The notes under the pieces: generated by a model
Told to the model about the DNA's origin: nothing
Seen by the model: the letters and a program-made list of their open reading frames with translations, nothing else
Databases searched by the model: none
Source of the DNA: Cladophialophora immunda
Lineage: Eukaryota; Ascomycota; Eurotiomycetes; Chaetothyriales; Herpotrichiellaceae
DNA: 64,000 nt
NCBI RefSeq assembly: GCF_000835495.1
Contig: NW_015622542.1
Span: forward strand, 5,726,485-5,790,484
Reading direction: 5' to 3'
Program-made: the position numbers and the translations under genes
Part shown: one piece after another, positions 34,957-45,014 of the stretch
Position numbering within the stretch: position 1 is the first letter of the stretch
Layout of the letters: every line of letters begins with the position of its first letter

Positions 34957-35882
34957 GGGTTTGCCTGCTTTACGGGCTTTGCTTTCAATTTAGGGAAATA
35001 TGAGCTCCAGAGAGAGTTTAGTTAAGAGTATTGAAGGCCAAGAGGGCGTCCTGAGGCTGGCAAATTGCTTTTGAAGGAGGGCTAGCAGCCCTCTCCTCTG
35101 ACAAAGACTTGGCCCGCCAATCCTTTAGCTCGCTGTTAATACGACACACATCCCATGACAGGAGCTTTCCCCAGAGGTCACGGGTGCAGATTCAGCCTGA
35201 AGGCGACGCCCCGGCGAGTGCGCCATCTTAGGGTTTCCCCGGATACGGGGACCATGAGAATGCCCGTGGCATCCAACAACCTCAGGCTGAGGCTGAGGCT
35301 GCTCAGGGTGGATACGAAAGCGAGGTGCTCGCTACTGGTCTGAATCGTTAGAACCGCTGAGCTGTCCCGCCTGTGCCCCTCCTTGGCGTCACCGGACACT
35401 TGCTCGCGTTCTTTGCATCCCTTGGGACATCAGGCGTGACCACAAAAAAAATTCTTCTTAATATAGATGACGCCCTGATGGTGTGCAAGTAATCATGGCG
35501 ACCGGACTGCCAAATGGGCATCCCATCTCGGAAATTACCTCCCAGATTGACAACACTCTTCGACGGGCCCGCCAACGGCCGAAGACTGCATTCACGGCCT
35601 CCGAAGGAAATGTCGACCACTCTGTTCTACATTTGAGGGCTGCTCTTAATAGATTTCTCAACTAGAGAGCATCGTGGGAGAGCACTGACTCGACCTATGC
35701 TGTTGTTTCAGCCAGTCTTTTTCGAAGCGCTCTGGGGCACGGATGGAATGAGGGCGATATATTCATTCTTAGAACGTGTTCTTGAAACATCACAGCGCCT
35801 GGAAGAAGTTCTCACAAGCAGACTTTTGTCCCACTCGGTGTGAGTCCGATGATAGAAACATTACTTTAGGAGAAAGGGCGTT
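34957..35882. other. Intergenic / possible upstream remnants of DUF7580 gene
   Basis: A plus-strand stretch around 35490-35665 (TEGNVDHSVLHLRAALNRFLN-like frame) may be an N-terminal remnant of the DUF7580 gene, but it is closed by stops. Nothing else seen. Confidence 0.3.
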
Positions 35883-36896
35883 GTGGAATATGTGCAAGAA
35901 AAGGTCAGGAACATATCGGACGAACTGAACGAACGTCTGGAAGTTTTACAGACTGCGTCTGAATATTATTTTCGGCAGCAGCAACGGTCAATCATGCCCA
36001 ATTCAAGCCAGATCAGATACTCAGGTCCTCAGGCTCTGGACGAAGTTGAGCTCGCCAGAAAGCCGCTCCTTGCGCTCCACCAGTTCTTCAATCATTCTGC
36101 CCATGCGTTGAGGCTGAAAATGGGCATGTTCGACAGTGACTCTCGAAACTTGCATCTTCACATCTTTGTGGATCCATCTTCTAAGCGAGATGCGACAATG
36201 GAACTCGTCATCGAATATGTGATGAGAATCGACAGCACCCCCAACGAAACTATCACCATTGTCCCCTTTGACGATATGGAAGACGTGGACTTGTTAATTT
36301 CCCGACTTCGACGAGCATTAGCCACAGGGATCTACTATGTGCGGTGCCATCTGGAGGAGGAAACAGCCCTTTTCCTCGTGCGACCAAATTTCGTCGAGGG
36401 TTCCGTCCGGATGTCTAGCCATTCGAAGCTCCTTCTTGGGGACGAAGATCCCGGGGTCTCGCGCAGTCAATTTTCTCTTGCCGAAAAAGTCTAGATAGCA
36501 TACAGCATCGCGGAAGCTGGCCTCTTCCTATTAGGGACTCTATGGTTGTCTAACCTGAACAGCGACCGACTACTTTACATGAAGATTGGGGAGAGAAGGC
36601 TCGAATTCGTGCTACCCGTCGAAACTATGTCTTTCATGGAATTCGTCAAGAATCCAACAAACTTGATATCTAAATTAGGTCAAATTGCATTTATAGGAGT
36701 TCTGCTCGTTGAAATCGCTCTCGGCACTCCTCTCGACCGGCCCGTATACCGGTCCGAGCCGAACTTTGAACAAGTCAAGTTCCTAGCAGAATGGATAGGT
36801 AAGGTTAAGGAGCGCATAGGGGTTTCGGTATGGGAGAGCGGTGGAATACTGTTTGCGAAATACCAGGACCCGGGCCAACTCATGGACAGTCTTTGA
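35883..36896 (+). pseudogene. DUF7580-like gene interrupted by an in-frame TAG
   Basis: Two open stretches, 35883-36494 and 36495-36896, lie in the same frame and are separated only by TAG at 36492-36494. The continuation IAYSIAEAGLFLLGTLWLS then FIGVLLVEIALGTPLD is the characteristic C-terminal region of DUF7580 proteins (helical, found beside NLRs and kinase-like domains in ascomycetes), and the first half has the expected helical lead. A CAG to TAG change would suffice. The 5' start (35883 is ATG-less; the frame opens on GTG) is also uncertain. Hence a decayed or read-through gene. Confidence 0.5.
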
Positions 36897-38334
36897 ACTG
36901 GACGAACAAGAGGGGTCGACTTCGTCACATGTGCCCCCTATCGTGGAAGGCTACTATTCCGAAGTCTTCAAGGGGTAAGCTACTGCGAGGTTCACAACGT
37001 GCTCAAGCTAATGATCATAGTTTGGAATCAATGCGAGACGATCTAATGCCCAATCAGCCTAAACTCCAGCTTCGGGATTCGGGCGAGCCAGCACTATTCA
37101 ACTCTTGATAGTCTCCTTGAGTTATGAGGTCTCCCTGAGTAACCCAGAAGAAGGGAAAACAATCGTTCTTTCTATATGAGGTAGAAGAACAGATACCCAA
37201 AGTCGCAAGGCTAGAAGGAAATGAAGGAGCCTCCTGCCGAAGCATACTGAAAGCACATCACAAGGCATGACTGTGGCGCAAACGACGCGATGGTGTGGGT
37301 GCAGAAGACAGCGGATGAAGATTCTCAAGTCAACGCTCAACATTTCATGTGCTTATAGTTATAGGGTCTGAAGTAGTTTAGGAACAACTCTGTCGCGTGG
37401 ATTGAGGTGTTCACGAACCAACCTAGCTGAGAGGCAGGTTTGACCCAATCGCCGAGTGCCAAACTAGGGCCCTCTGGCCCCCTTGTGCCTGCAGTACAGT
37501 TAGTGAATCCCCTCCAGAAAACGGAGGTAGAAACCTCAGGATTGTGAGGTGTTTCGTTGCGGGTGGGTCCGAAAAAGTGCGCACCGGTATATCAAGGGCG
37601 CAAGGGCGGACCGGATTTTGTTGAGGTCAGTTTCAGCGAGAAGAGTCTGCAAATCAGGGACAAATCCTGGGCAGGGTGATTTTCCATACCTCGGGTTTCG
37701 AAAGGTATCATAATAATACTAGTATTAGCAAGTATTACTAGTATTAGTAGTATCATAATCCTTTAGTAGAAGCGTTTGGGGGCTAAAACGAAAGAGTACG
37801 CCATCAAGTGGAGGTGAGAATTCAGAGAGTATTTACACGCTAGTCTAGATATAGATACGCTAGTCCTAGATTAGCACTAGTTGTGAGATGCTAAGAGTAT
37901 TATTATAATACTGATACTATACAATTTATACTAGGTATTGTATCGGGCTTATCGATACGGTATCGCAAACCACGCTGAATTCAAGTCTACTATGTGATTA
38001 GTTAGATAGGTTGGTACCACGTGACTATCAGAGAGGTTGACCAATCGGATGAGCTTATCCTACGTAGCCAATCAACTCGGCGGCTTTTTGAAAATTTTGC
38101 CCCCGTACAGCTGTCGAGCGAAGCGAAACAGGATTAACTTCTATTAAGACTTCCTAGGAACAGAATTAGGTAGGTTTACCTACACACGTGACTTGCACGT
38201 GTTGGTGACGTGGCCAGAGCATCAGCGAGGCTTGTATCAGAGACCTGCGCTCTCTGATACAGGCACCCATTTTTTGACTCGGCCGGATCCAAACCTCTCG
38301 AGAAGACCTTCAATCTCATGCGAATCCCACCTAG
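36897..38334. other. Intergenic with AT-rich low-complexity tract
   Basis: From about 37700 to 37950 the sequence is dominated by TAGTATTA/ATACTAGTATT words, including the 12-bp palindrome AATACTAGTATT, and looks like an AT-rich relic. The last 200 bp (CACGTG-like words, stem-loop) belong to the NLR promoter/leader. Confidence 0.4.
38233..38261. promoter_or_regulatory. 11-bp inverted repeat just upstream of the NLR start
   Basis: TGTATCAGAGA (38233-38243) and its exact reverse complement (38251-38261) flank a 7-nt loop. It lies 74 bp before the NLR ATG, so in the likely 5' leader. It could be an RNA hairpin, a dimeric protein site, or chance. Confidence 0.5.
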
Positions 38335-41300
38335 ATGGCGAATCAACGCGACCATCATCGTGAAGATTACACAGTAGGATGGGTGTGCGCGCTCCCCATC
38401 GAACTCGCCGCGGCGAAAGAGATGCTCGACGAAGAGCACGAAGCCTTCGACCACGACGCTAATGACACGAACATTTATTCACTTGGGAAAATGTGTGGAC
38501 ACAATGTCGTCATCGCTTGCCTACCGGAAGGCCAACCCGGCACGAACTCAGCTGCGACGGTCGCCGTCCAGATGAAATCGGCCTTCAGGTCACTCCGGTT
38601 TGGCCTAATGGTAGGCATTGGAGGAGGCGTTCCAAGCGACGAGGCAGATATACGGCTTGGGGATGTGGTAGTTAGCAAGCCGCAAAAGAGACACGGCGGA
38701 GTGGTACAATATGACTTTGGGAAGGCTACGCCCAGTGGATTCGAACGGACGAGCTTCCTAAATAATCCGCCAACTCTTCTCCTTAACGCCATCGCTAGTC
38801 TTCGGGCCAACTATATTAGAGGGAAATGCAAACTATCAGAATATTTGTCTAAGCTTGATTGCTTACCGGTCTTTGCACGCGATACTGCTGGACCAGACGT
38901 TTTATTCGAAGCAAACTACAACCATGTAGGGGGAGCGGCATGCGGACAATGCAGTAAAGAAAAGTCAGTAACTCGACAGCCGCGGGAACAAAGGGCTGTG
39001 GTTCATTACGGGACAATAGCGTCAGGGAATCAAGTTATGAGAGACGCCATTGAAAGAGATAAAGTTAGCGCAGAGTTGGGAGGAGTTCTATGCTTCGAGA
39101 TGGAGGCAGCAGGTCTAATGAACAGCTTCCCCTGCCTCGTCATCCGAGGCATTTGCGACTACGCCGACTCGCATAAAAGCAAGAAGTGGCAAGCATACGC
39201 GGCCGGAACGGCAGCGGCGTATGCAAAGGAAGTTCTCTCGGTGGTAAGAGCTAATACAGCAATGGCGTTACGAACTATGGAGGAACGAGATAGGGAGACG
39301 AAACAGTTTCTTCGGACTCTCTACACCTGTCCTTACGCAGATCGCAAAGACAGGAATCGTGAGCGCATAGCAGGCACATGTGAATGGTTCATTCATCATT
39401 CTATTTTCCAAAACTGGAAAAGCGATCAAGGGCCAAGCCTTCTATGGGTGTCCGCAGATCCAGGTTGCGGGAAATCGGTTTTAGCAAAATACCTGGTCGA
39501 CCACATCTTCCCAACAACCATCGAACAGACTACCTGCTATTTCTTTTTCAAAGATGATTTTACGGACCAAAAAAGCGCAGTGAATGCCCTCTGTGCAATA
39601 TTACGCCAGCTTTTCCTAGCAAAACCACACCTTTTACAGGACTCGATCCTTGACAGATATGATGTTGATGGGGATAATTTCCTCCGATCATTTCGCGAAT
39701 TATGGAGTACGCTTATTACCGTCGCAACCGATCAGAAGGCTGGAGAGATTGTCTGTATTCTAGACGCCTTAGACGAGTGCCAGGATAGCGACCGGTCTCA
39801 GCTTATCCACGCCCTAAAACATCTCTCCGCCGCTGACCCGAAAAGGCTCCGTTTAAAGATGCTGTTAACCAGCAGGCCATATGATCATATACGGCGTGAA
39901 TTCCGAGAGTTGAGAAACCACACTCCTATTATTCATCTCGGCGGTGAGGACCAGGTTGAAGTTGAGAAGATATCACGAGAGATTGATCTTGTAATTCAAG
40001 ACAGAATTCAGGCTATCGGCGCAAATCAGTCACTGGAACAAGAGGAATGTCAATTTTTACGAGATCAGCTAACACTTGTTCCTAATCGCACCTATCTCTG
40101 GGTCAATCTTACACTAGATGGAATCGAGAAAACTCCAGGCTTTACGAGAGGGCATATCCGAAAAGTCATACGTCAAATACCTCAAACCCTTGAGGAAGCT
40201 TACAACAGAATCCTAGACAGAAGCTTGAACCAGGAAATAGCTAGGACGCTTTTGCATATCGTTGTTGCCGCAACGAGGCCACTATCATTAGACGAGCTAT
40301 CACTGATGATGGCAATCAAAGGGCCTCACAAATCTTACGACGACGTTATTTGGGAACTAGAGCCAAAAGAGCGATTTCGACGCTCCCTTCCAGATCTCTG
40401 TGGCCTCTTTGTGGTGATCGATGAGAAAATATACTTACTGCACCAAACCACGAAGGAGTTCTTGGTTCGAGACGATTCTTTGAACTTATTGAATGCCTCT
40501 TCTCTGCTTAACTCTCAGCACAGCTCACTTACATGGATGCATTCACTTCAGCCAAGAGAGTCAAACAGAATACTCGCGGAAAGATGTATTTGGTATCTCA
40601 CCTCAGATTTTGCTGGGACTAGTCTTACAAAGCTACTCAACTATTCTGCCCGTAATTGGACCGCTCATTTTCGCCTGGCTGCTATACAGAGCGAGGAGGC
40701 AGAAGCAGGATTGGCACGGGGACTTTGCGAGACAGGAGCAAGACAATACAAGACTTGGTCCGCTATATATGCGCTTCATGCACATCAGTTTCCCAAATCT
40801 GGAAGCCCCATTACTATAGCATCGTATTGCGGGCTCGACGCGGTCGTGGGCCTACTGGTGGGAACCGGATTGGCGAGTATGGGCTTGAAGGATACTCGCG
40901 ATCAGACGCTGTTATTGAGGGCAGCGAGATGTGGGTACGGGGCCGTTATGAAGCTGCTACTGGGGACTGGGAAGGCGGACACAGACTCTAAAGACTCTGA
41001 GTACGGTCGAACGCCACTATGGTGGGCAGCGAGCAACGGGCACGAGGCGGTAGTGAAGCAACTACTCAAGATCGGGAAGGCGGACGTGAGCTCTAAGGAT
41101 AACTTAGGTCAGATATCGCTGTTCTTAGCCGCAGGTAGGGGCCATAAGGCAGTGGTGAAGTTATTACTTGAGACAGGAAAGGTAGGTATAAATTCGACGG
41201 ATACCTGGGGTCATACGCCGCTATCGTTAGCTGCAAAAAATGGACATGAGAACGTGGTGAGGCTACTACTGGAGACTGAGAAGGCAGACGCAGACTTGAA

Positions 41301-42072
41301 GAATAACTATCATCAGACACCGTTGTCCTTAGCTGTGGAAAATGGACACAAGGCAGTAGTGAGCCTACTACTGAAAACCGAGAAGGTAGATGTGGACTCG
41401 AAGGATGAATATGTTCGGACGCCGCTATCATTAGCCGCGAAAAGTGGACGCAAGGAGCTGGTGATGCTACTACTCAAGACCGGAAAGGTGAATATCAACT
41501 CAAAGTCTGAGTATGGTCGAACGCCGCTATCGTTAGCGGCCAAATATGGGCATGTGGCCGTGGTAAAGCTACTCCTCGATACCGGGAAGGCGGACGTGAA
41601 CTCTGAAGATAACATGGATCAGACAGCACTAGGACTAGCCGCAGAGAGCGGTCACGAGGAGGTAGTGAGACTACTACTAGAGACTAGGAAGGTGAACGTT
41701 AACTCAAAGGCAGTGTATGGTCGGACACCGTTATGGCTTGCAGTGAAAAGTGGACGGGAGGCGGTAGTAAGGTTACTACTCGAGATCGGGAAAGCGGATA
41801 TAAACTTGGAAGATGTATACGGTCAGACTCCACTATCATTAGCTATAGAGTGCGGGTACGAGGAGGTGAAGAGGCTGCTACTGGAAACTGGGAGGACTGG
41901 TGTGGACTCGAAAGATGAAGACGACGATATGTCATTCTCGTTGGCCAAAAAAGTGAGGCTACTGTACGAGATCGGGATAGCGGACGTAGATACATGTGGC
42001 CAGACATCGTCATTGCTGGCCACGAGGCGTATCCCAAGAGGCAGAAGGGGGCTTCACCGACGATCCTTCTGA
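38335..42072 (+). CDS. NLR: PNP-like domain - NACHT - ankyrin repeats
   Basis: ATG at 38335, no intron, 1245 aa. Residues about 14-305 form a purine-nucleoside-phosphorylase-like domain (VGWVCALPIELAAAKEML, GLMVGIGGGVPS, CFEMEAAGLMNSFPCLVIRGICDY), common as an N-terminal module of fungal NLRs. NACHT follows with P-loop ADPGCGKSV (about 376-384) and Walker B CILDALDEC (about 474-482). From about residue 822 there are 11 ankyrin repeats of 34 aa, then two degenerate ones. Such proteins are cytosolic receptors whose repeats bind ligand and whose NACHT oligomerises; in fungi several control vegetative incompatibility (family knowledge). The PNP module could be enzymatic, as nucleosidase-type effectors occur in bacterial immunity. 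Confidence 0.9.
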   Translation: MANQRDHHREDYTVGWVCALPIELAAAKEMLDEEHEAFDHDANDTNIYSLGKMCGHNVVIACLPEGQPGTNSAATVAVQMKSAFRSLRFGLMVGIGGGVPSDEADIRLGDVVVSKPQKRHGGVVQYDFGKATPSGFERTSFLNNPPTLLLNAIASLRANYIRGKCKLSEYLSKLDCLPVFARDTAGPDVLFEANYNHVGGAACGQCSKEKSVTRQPREQRAVVHYGTIASGNQVMRDAIERDKVSAELGGVLCFEMEAAGLMNSFPCLVIRGICDYADSHKSKKWQAYAAGTAAAYAKEVLSVVRANTAMALRTMEERDRETKQFLRTLYTCPYADRKDRNRERIAGTCEWFIHHSIFQNWKSDQGPSLLWVSADPGCGKSVLAKYLVDHIFPTTIEQTTCYFFFKDDFTDQKSAVNALCAILRQLFLAKPHLLQDSILDRYDVDGDNFLRSFRELWSTLITVATDQKAGEIVCILDALDECQDSDRSQLIHALKHLSAADPKRLRLKMLLTSRPYDHIRREFRELRNHTPIIHLGGEDQVEVEKISREIDLVIQDRIQAIGANQSLEQEECQFLRDQLTLVPNRTYLWVNLTLDGIEKTPGFTRGHIRKVIRQIPQTLEEAYNRILDRSLNQEIARTLLHIVVAATRPLSLDELSLMMAIKGPHKSYDDVIWELEPKERFRRSLPDLCGLFVVIDEKIYLLHQTTKEFLVRDDSLNLLNASSLLNSQHSSLTWMHSLQPRESNRILAERCIWYLTSDFAGTSLTKLLNYSARNWTAHFRLAAIQSEEAEAGLARGLCETGARQYKTWSAIYALHAHQFPKSGSPITIASYCGLDAVVGLLVGTGLASMGLKDTRDQTLLLRAARCGYGAVMKLLLGTGKADTDSKDSEYGRTPLWWAASNGHEAVVKQLLKIGKADVSSKDNLGQISLFLAAGRGHKAVVKLLLETGKVGINSTDTWGHTPLSLAAKNGHENVVRLLLETEKADADLKNNYHQTPLSLAVENGHKAVVSLLLKTEKVDVDSKDEYVRTPLSLAAKSGRKELVMLLLKTGKVNINSKSEYGRTPLSLAAKYGHVAVVKLLLDTGKADVNSEDNMDQTALGLAAESGHEEVVRLLLETRKVNVNSKAVYGRTPLWLAVKSGREAVVRLLLEIGKADINLEDVYGQTPLSLAIECGYEEVKRLLLETGRTGVDSKDEDDDMSFSLAKKVRLLYEIGIADVDTCGQTSSLLATRRIPRGRRGLHRRSF
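40801..42030 (+). repeat. Ankyrin repeat array, 102-bp period
   Basis: Eleven clear units of TPLSLAAxxGHxAVVxLLLxTGKADVxSKD, each 34 codons, with units 5-11 very alike at protein level. Unit 12 lacks its central GHEAVV segment. In unit 13, translation ends in TRRIPRG while GHEA appears in a shifted frame at about 42021-42032, showing an out-of-frame deletion at the array's end. Confidence 0.85.
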
Positions 42073-42895
42073 GCCCGCCCTGGAAAATGACACGCAAACC
42101 AGGCCACAACCACCAAATAGGGAGCTGTTGGAACATCACTAGCGGCAGCGACATCGGCGGTGCAATAGGTATTCATGTGACAGGAGATATGAGACAGGAG
42201 ATGGCACTAGCAATGGGAGGTGGTAACAGATGTAGGAATAGGGATATTAGATTGTTTATAAAAGACCTTTTTCGAGGCTCGGCGCAATTTTAGGCCTTAG
42301 AAGATGGGAAGTTGACACCCCTTCGTCTCCGGGAGAGCCAATACTGGGCCACTCCTTGAAGGCCCTAACCAAAGCAGAGTGAGACGAGAATTGCCGCGCT
42401 CAAGGTGAAGACCAGATGCTGATGGAGATGATGAAAGGGATGCTAATTAGCAGGTCAAAATCACACTAAGCTGAGCCCAAATAGCAGTTAGAGGCCCCAG
42501 GAATCATTTCCTACACCATTTGATAACGACAGTCCTTCCCCAGTGGACCGCTACACGCACAGATCAGTGTCGCAGACACCAGTCTTTATTGCGATCCGCC
42601 AGTATCCTTGACCTATTTGCAACTGACGACCTACAGCCAACCTCCCCGGCTCAAAGGGAAGATCAATATAGCATTGGACAAGTAGACCAACCCGAGGTCA
42701 CGTTCGCATCCGAAGAAGCAACCAAGAAAGCACGACAGCACAACCAATGATTGCAGGAGCCACAGTTCAACAAGCACCATGCTGGGAGAATAATGGTATC
42801 TCACTAAAGCGGACCGGCAGACCGGGGTAATCGGTCCACAACCAGTCTCAATTCGAACGCTGACATCACTTGGGCCATCGCTCAAGCGAATGGGG
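42073..42895. other. Convergent intergenic region (NLR / patatin)
   Basis: Both flanking genes end here. An ATG-bearing plus frame (42520..42750, 76 codons) is polar with no recognisable motif. I see nothing else. Confidence 0.4.
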
Positions 42896-44566
42896 TCAAA
42901 CCATGCGAGCCGCCCTTGCTTCAGGGCCAAAGTTTACTCTATCTTTCAGAATGTCAATAGCCTGTACCAAAGAAAGCTCTATGGCCACACAGTTCTTGAT
43001 GCGACACATCCTCGGCCATATTGCACGTTCCCCGGCAATCATGGCATCAAGTATGAACTCCGGGCTCGGGTTCATCATCATATGTAAGTATTCGCTCGAT
43101 TTGATTTCTGGCCAAATATTGATACCATCGGTATACCGTTGGCTAAATATCGGAGCCCACCAAAACCATTTCTGCGGAAAGCCAATTTTAACTGCCTGTT
43201 GTGCGCGGTGAACGATTTCGCGCTGTAAAAATACTTTGGTAGCCTGGAGATAGTTCTGAGGGGTGATAAGAGTCTTAGGCTGTCTGCCTCGAAACTGCTC
43301 TTCGGGTTCGAGAAAAGCTCGTATATACGGATTGACCTGAGATATAATGAAAAGCTTGGCGTTGAACATTTCTGATAGCTTCCTCATAGGTATATCATGA
43401 TCGGTAGATCCCACGAAAGTCTTCTGAATATTTTGTATCCATAACTTCTCTTCCTTCGTGATAGGATCTTTCTCGTAAATGTTGACAGGCGAGAAGATAC
43501 CAGGTACAGCGCAGGAAGCGCAGATTGCTGACCAGATGTACACATCTGGTGCTGTTATGAAGTTCAATAGCTGTGGCTCAGCACTATCGGTGCTTGAGAT
43601 GCAGATATTGAGGATATAGCCGGTCTTGTTATGAGCTTCGCGAAAAGTGATGTCGCCAAGCCACGACCTTGCCACTTTCTTCAGATTTTTCGTTTCGAAA
43701 AAGACTCCAGAGGAAAGTAAAGTGCGGACTCGTTGAATAACCCATCCAAGTTTACCAGTGCCCGGAGGGTCAAAGATAGCCAAGTCAGAAAATGGGAGAC
43801 GGTCGAGAACCTCATCCATCTGCTCCTCTGTTGTACTTCCCACGATGCCTGCCACGAAACTTCCTAACGAGGTTCCAGAAATGATCCTAGGGAGTAGTGC
43901 TGCTTCCCATAGAGTCTTGACAACGCCAATATGTTTCATACAGAGTGACGCTCCGCCAGATAAAGTCAATGCCGATCGGCCAAAGTCTATAAGTGTATCT
44001 TCTAGTGATCGCTGATAACTTCGAAGATCTGCAGTGCAGGCCCTTTGTCGACAAATTATATTGCTAAACGTTTCGATAGTCTCCAGGACGGTGTTGATGT
44101 AACCATCTATTAGAAGTTTAGTTCCGAACCAAGAATGTTGATATAAACCTGGCATATTCATGCCACCTAAGTCGCGACTAAGGCCTGTTCTCAGTAGGTA
44201 TTGCATTGAGCTAAGGTCTCCAAATATAACGGCCTTTTGCAGTAGCTTAACCTGGGTCTCGATTACGTTGGGGTTGTATCCTGGTTCGATGGACTCCTTC
44301 TCCCTCTTCCAAGTCTCGTGTCCTTGTAAGTTATCTAGGTCGATGGTGCAATTCTCGTACTCAGCGAGTGACTTGGCTTCGTTCATGCGTTTCATCAAGG
44401 CTTCGACATGAGTCGGGGAAGGTCTCTGGCTGAGCCTGGCTAGCTCTTCGGTCAGTCTCCGGAGCTTCTTGCTGGGGAGGCAGAGTATAACGACATCGGC
44501 GCAGAACTTAATACACGCCCAGAAGATTTTGGTGTGTGAGTGAATAAGAGATTGGATGATTGCCAT
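42896..44566 (-). CDS. Patatin-like lipase (DUF3336/TGL-type) with altered catalytic dyad
   Basis: ATG at 44566; 556 aa, no intron. N-terminal hydrophobic segment (KIFWACIKFCADVVILCL), then the DUF3336 helical region. The patatin core has the oxyanion loop LSGGASL and the nucleophile motif GTSLG (Ser about 233). These features match fungal triacylglycerol lipases of the Tgl3/4/5 type at lipid droplets. In that family the second catalytic residue is Asp in a W.DGS motif just before D(I/L)PM.RLSE. Here the aligned sequence is FVGSTDHDIPMRKLSEMF, so Asp appears replaced by Val (about residue 385). Activity is therefore doubtful. It lies tail-to-tail with the NLR. Confidence 0.8.
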   Translation of the reverse strand: MAIIQSLIHSHTKIFWACIKFCADVVILCLPSKKLRRLTEELARLSQRPSPTHVEALMKRMNEAKSLAEYENCTIDLDNLQGHETWKREKESIEPGYNPNVIETQVKLLQKAVIFGDLSSMQYLLRTGLSRDLGGMNMPGLYQHSWFGTKLLIDGYINTVLETIETFSNIICRQRACTADLRSYQRSLEDTLIDFGRSALTLSGGASLCMKHIGVVKTLWEAALLPRIISGTSLGSFVAGIVGSTTEEQMDEVLDRLPFSDLAIFDPPGTGKLGWVIQRVRTLLSSGVFFETKNLKKVARSWLGDITFREAHNKTGYILNICISSTDSAEPQLLNFITAPDVYIWSAICASCAVPGIFSPVNIYEKDPITKEEKLWIQNIQKTFVGSTDHDIPMRKLSEMFNAKLFIISQVNPYIRAFLEPEEQFRGRQPKTLITPQNYLQATKVFLQREIVHRAQQAVKIGFPQKWFWWAPIFSQRYTDGINIWPEIKSSEYLHMMMNPSPEFILDAMIAGERAIWPRMCRIKNCVAIELSLVQAIDILKDRVNFGPEARAARMV

Positions 44567-45014
44567 GTTGTTGCGGATATGGTTGTCGCTATTTAGCCAC
44601 GTGGGATGCGTTCAGGGTGTCTGAGAACGAATGTCGAGGCCTGAAAGCACACAGAGCAAAAGGCTGGCGAGATAGAAGGACTCAGGTCATATGAGATGTT
44701 GGTCAGAAGGGGGTTTCGTGGCCAGAGAGTCTCTGTAATGTCTGGTTGTGACTACGCCGTAAGCGATTCCTGGCCACGTCACCAACACGTGCCAATCACG
44801 TGTGTCGGCAAACTTACCTGATTCCGTCCCTTGGAAGTCTTTATAGGAGCTGACAACAGTAACCGAATATCTCTCTTTCGAAACCAAATCTATCGTGAGG
44901 CTTCTACTGTTGGCTGTCCCGAAATTTACAGCGCCGCTAAACATAATAATAAACATCTAACCAAGTCCTTTCCCACTCATGAAGGTTCCCGACATTGGTG
45001 TCTGCACCAACGAC
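44567..45014. other. Intergenic between patatin and HR-PKS
   Basis: About 450 bp holding the patatin promoter and the 3' end of the HR-PKS. No gene. Confidence 0.45.

Noticed and set aside
41313..41615. Minus-strand Ser/Thr-rich frames across the ankyrin repeats
   Set aside because: Periodic antisense of the 102-bp repeat, not a gene.
44015..44566. Transmembrane N-terminus of the patatin-like protein as a signal peptide
   Set aside because: The hydrophobic segment is followed by the cytosolic-type DUF3336 region and no cleavage site is evident, so a membrane or lipid-droplet anchor is more likely.
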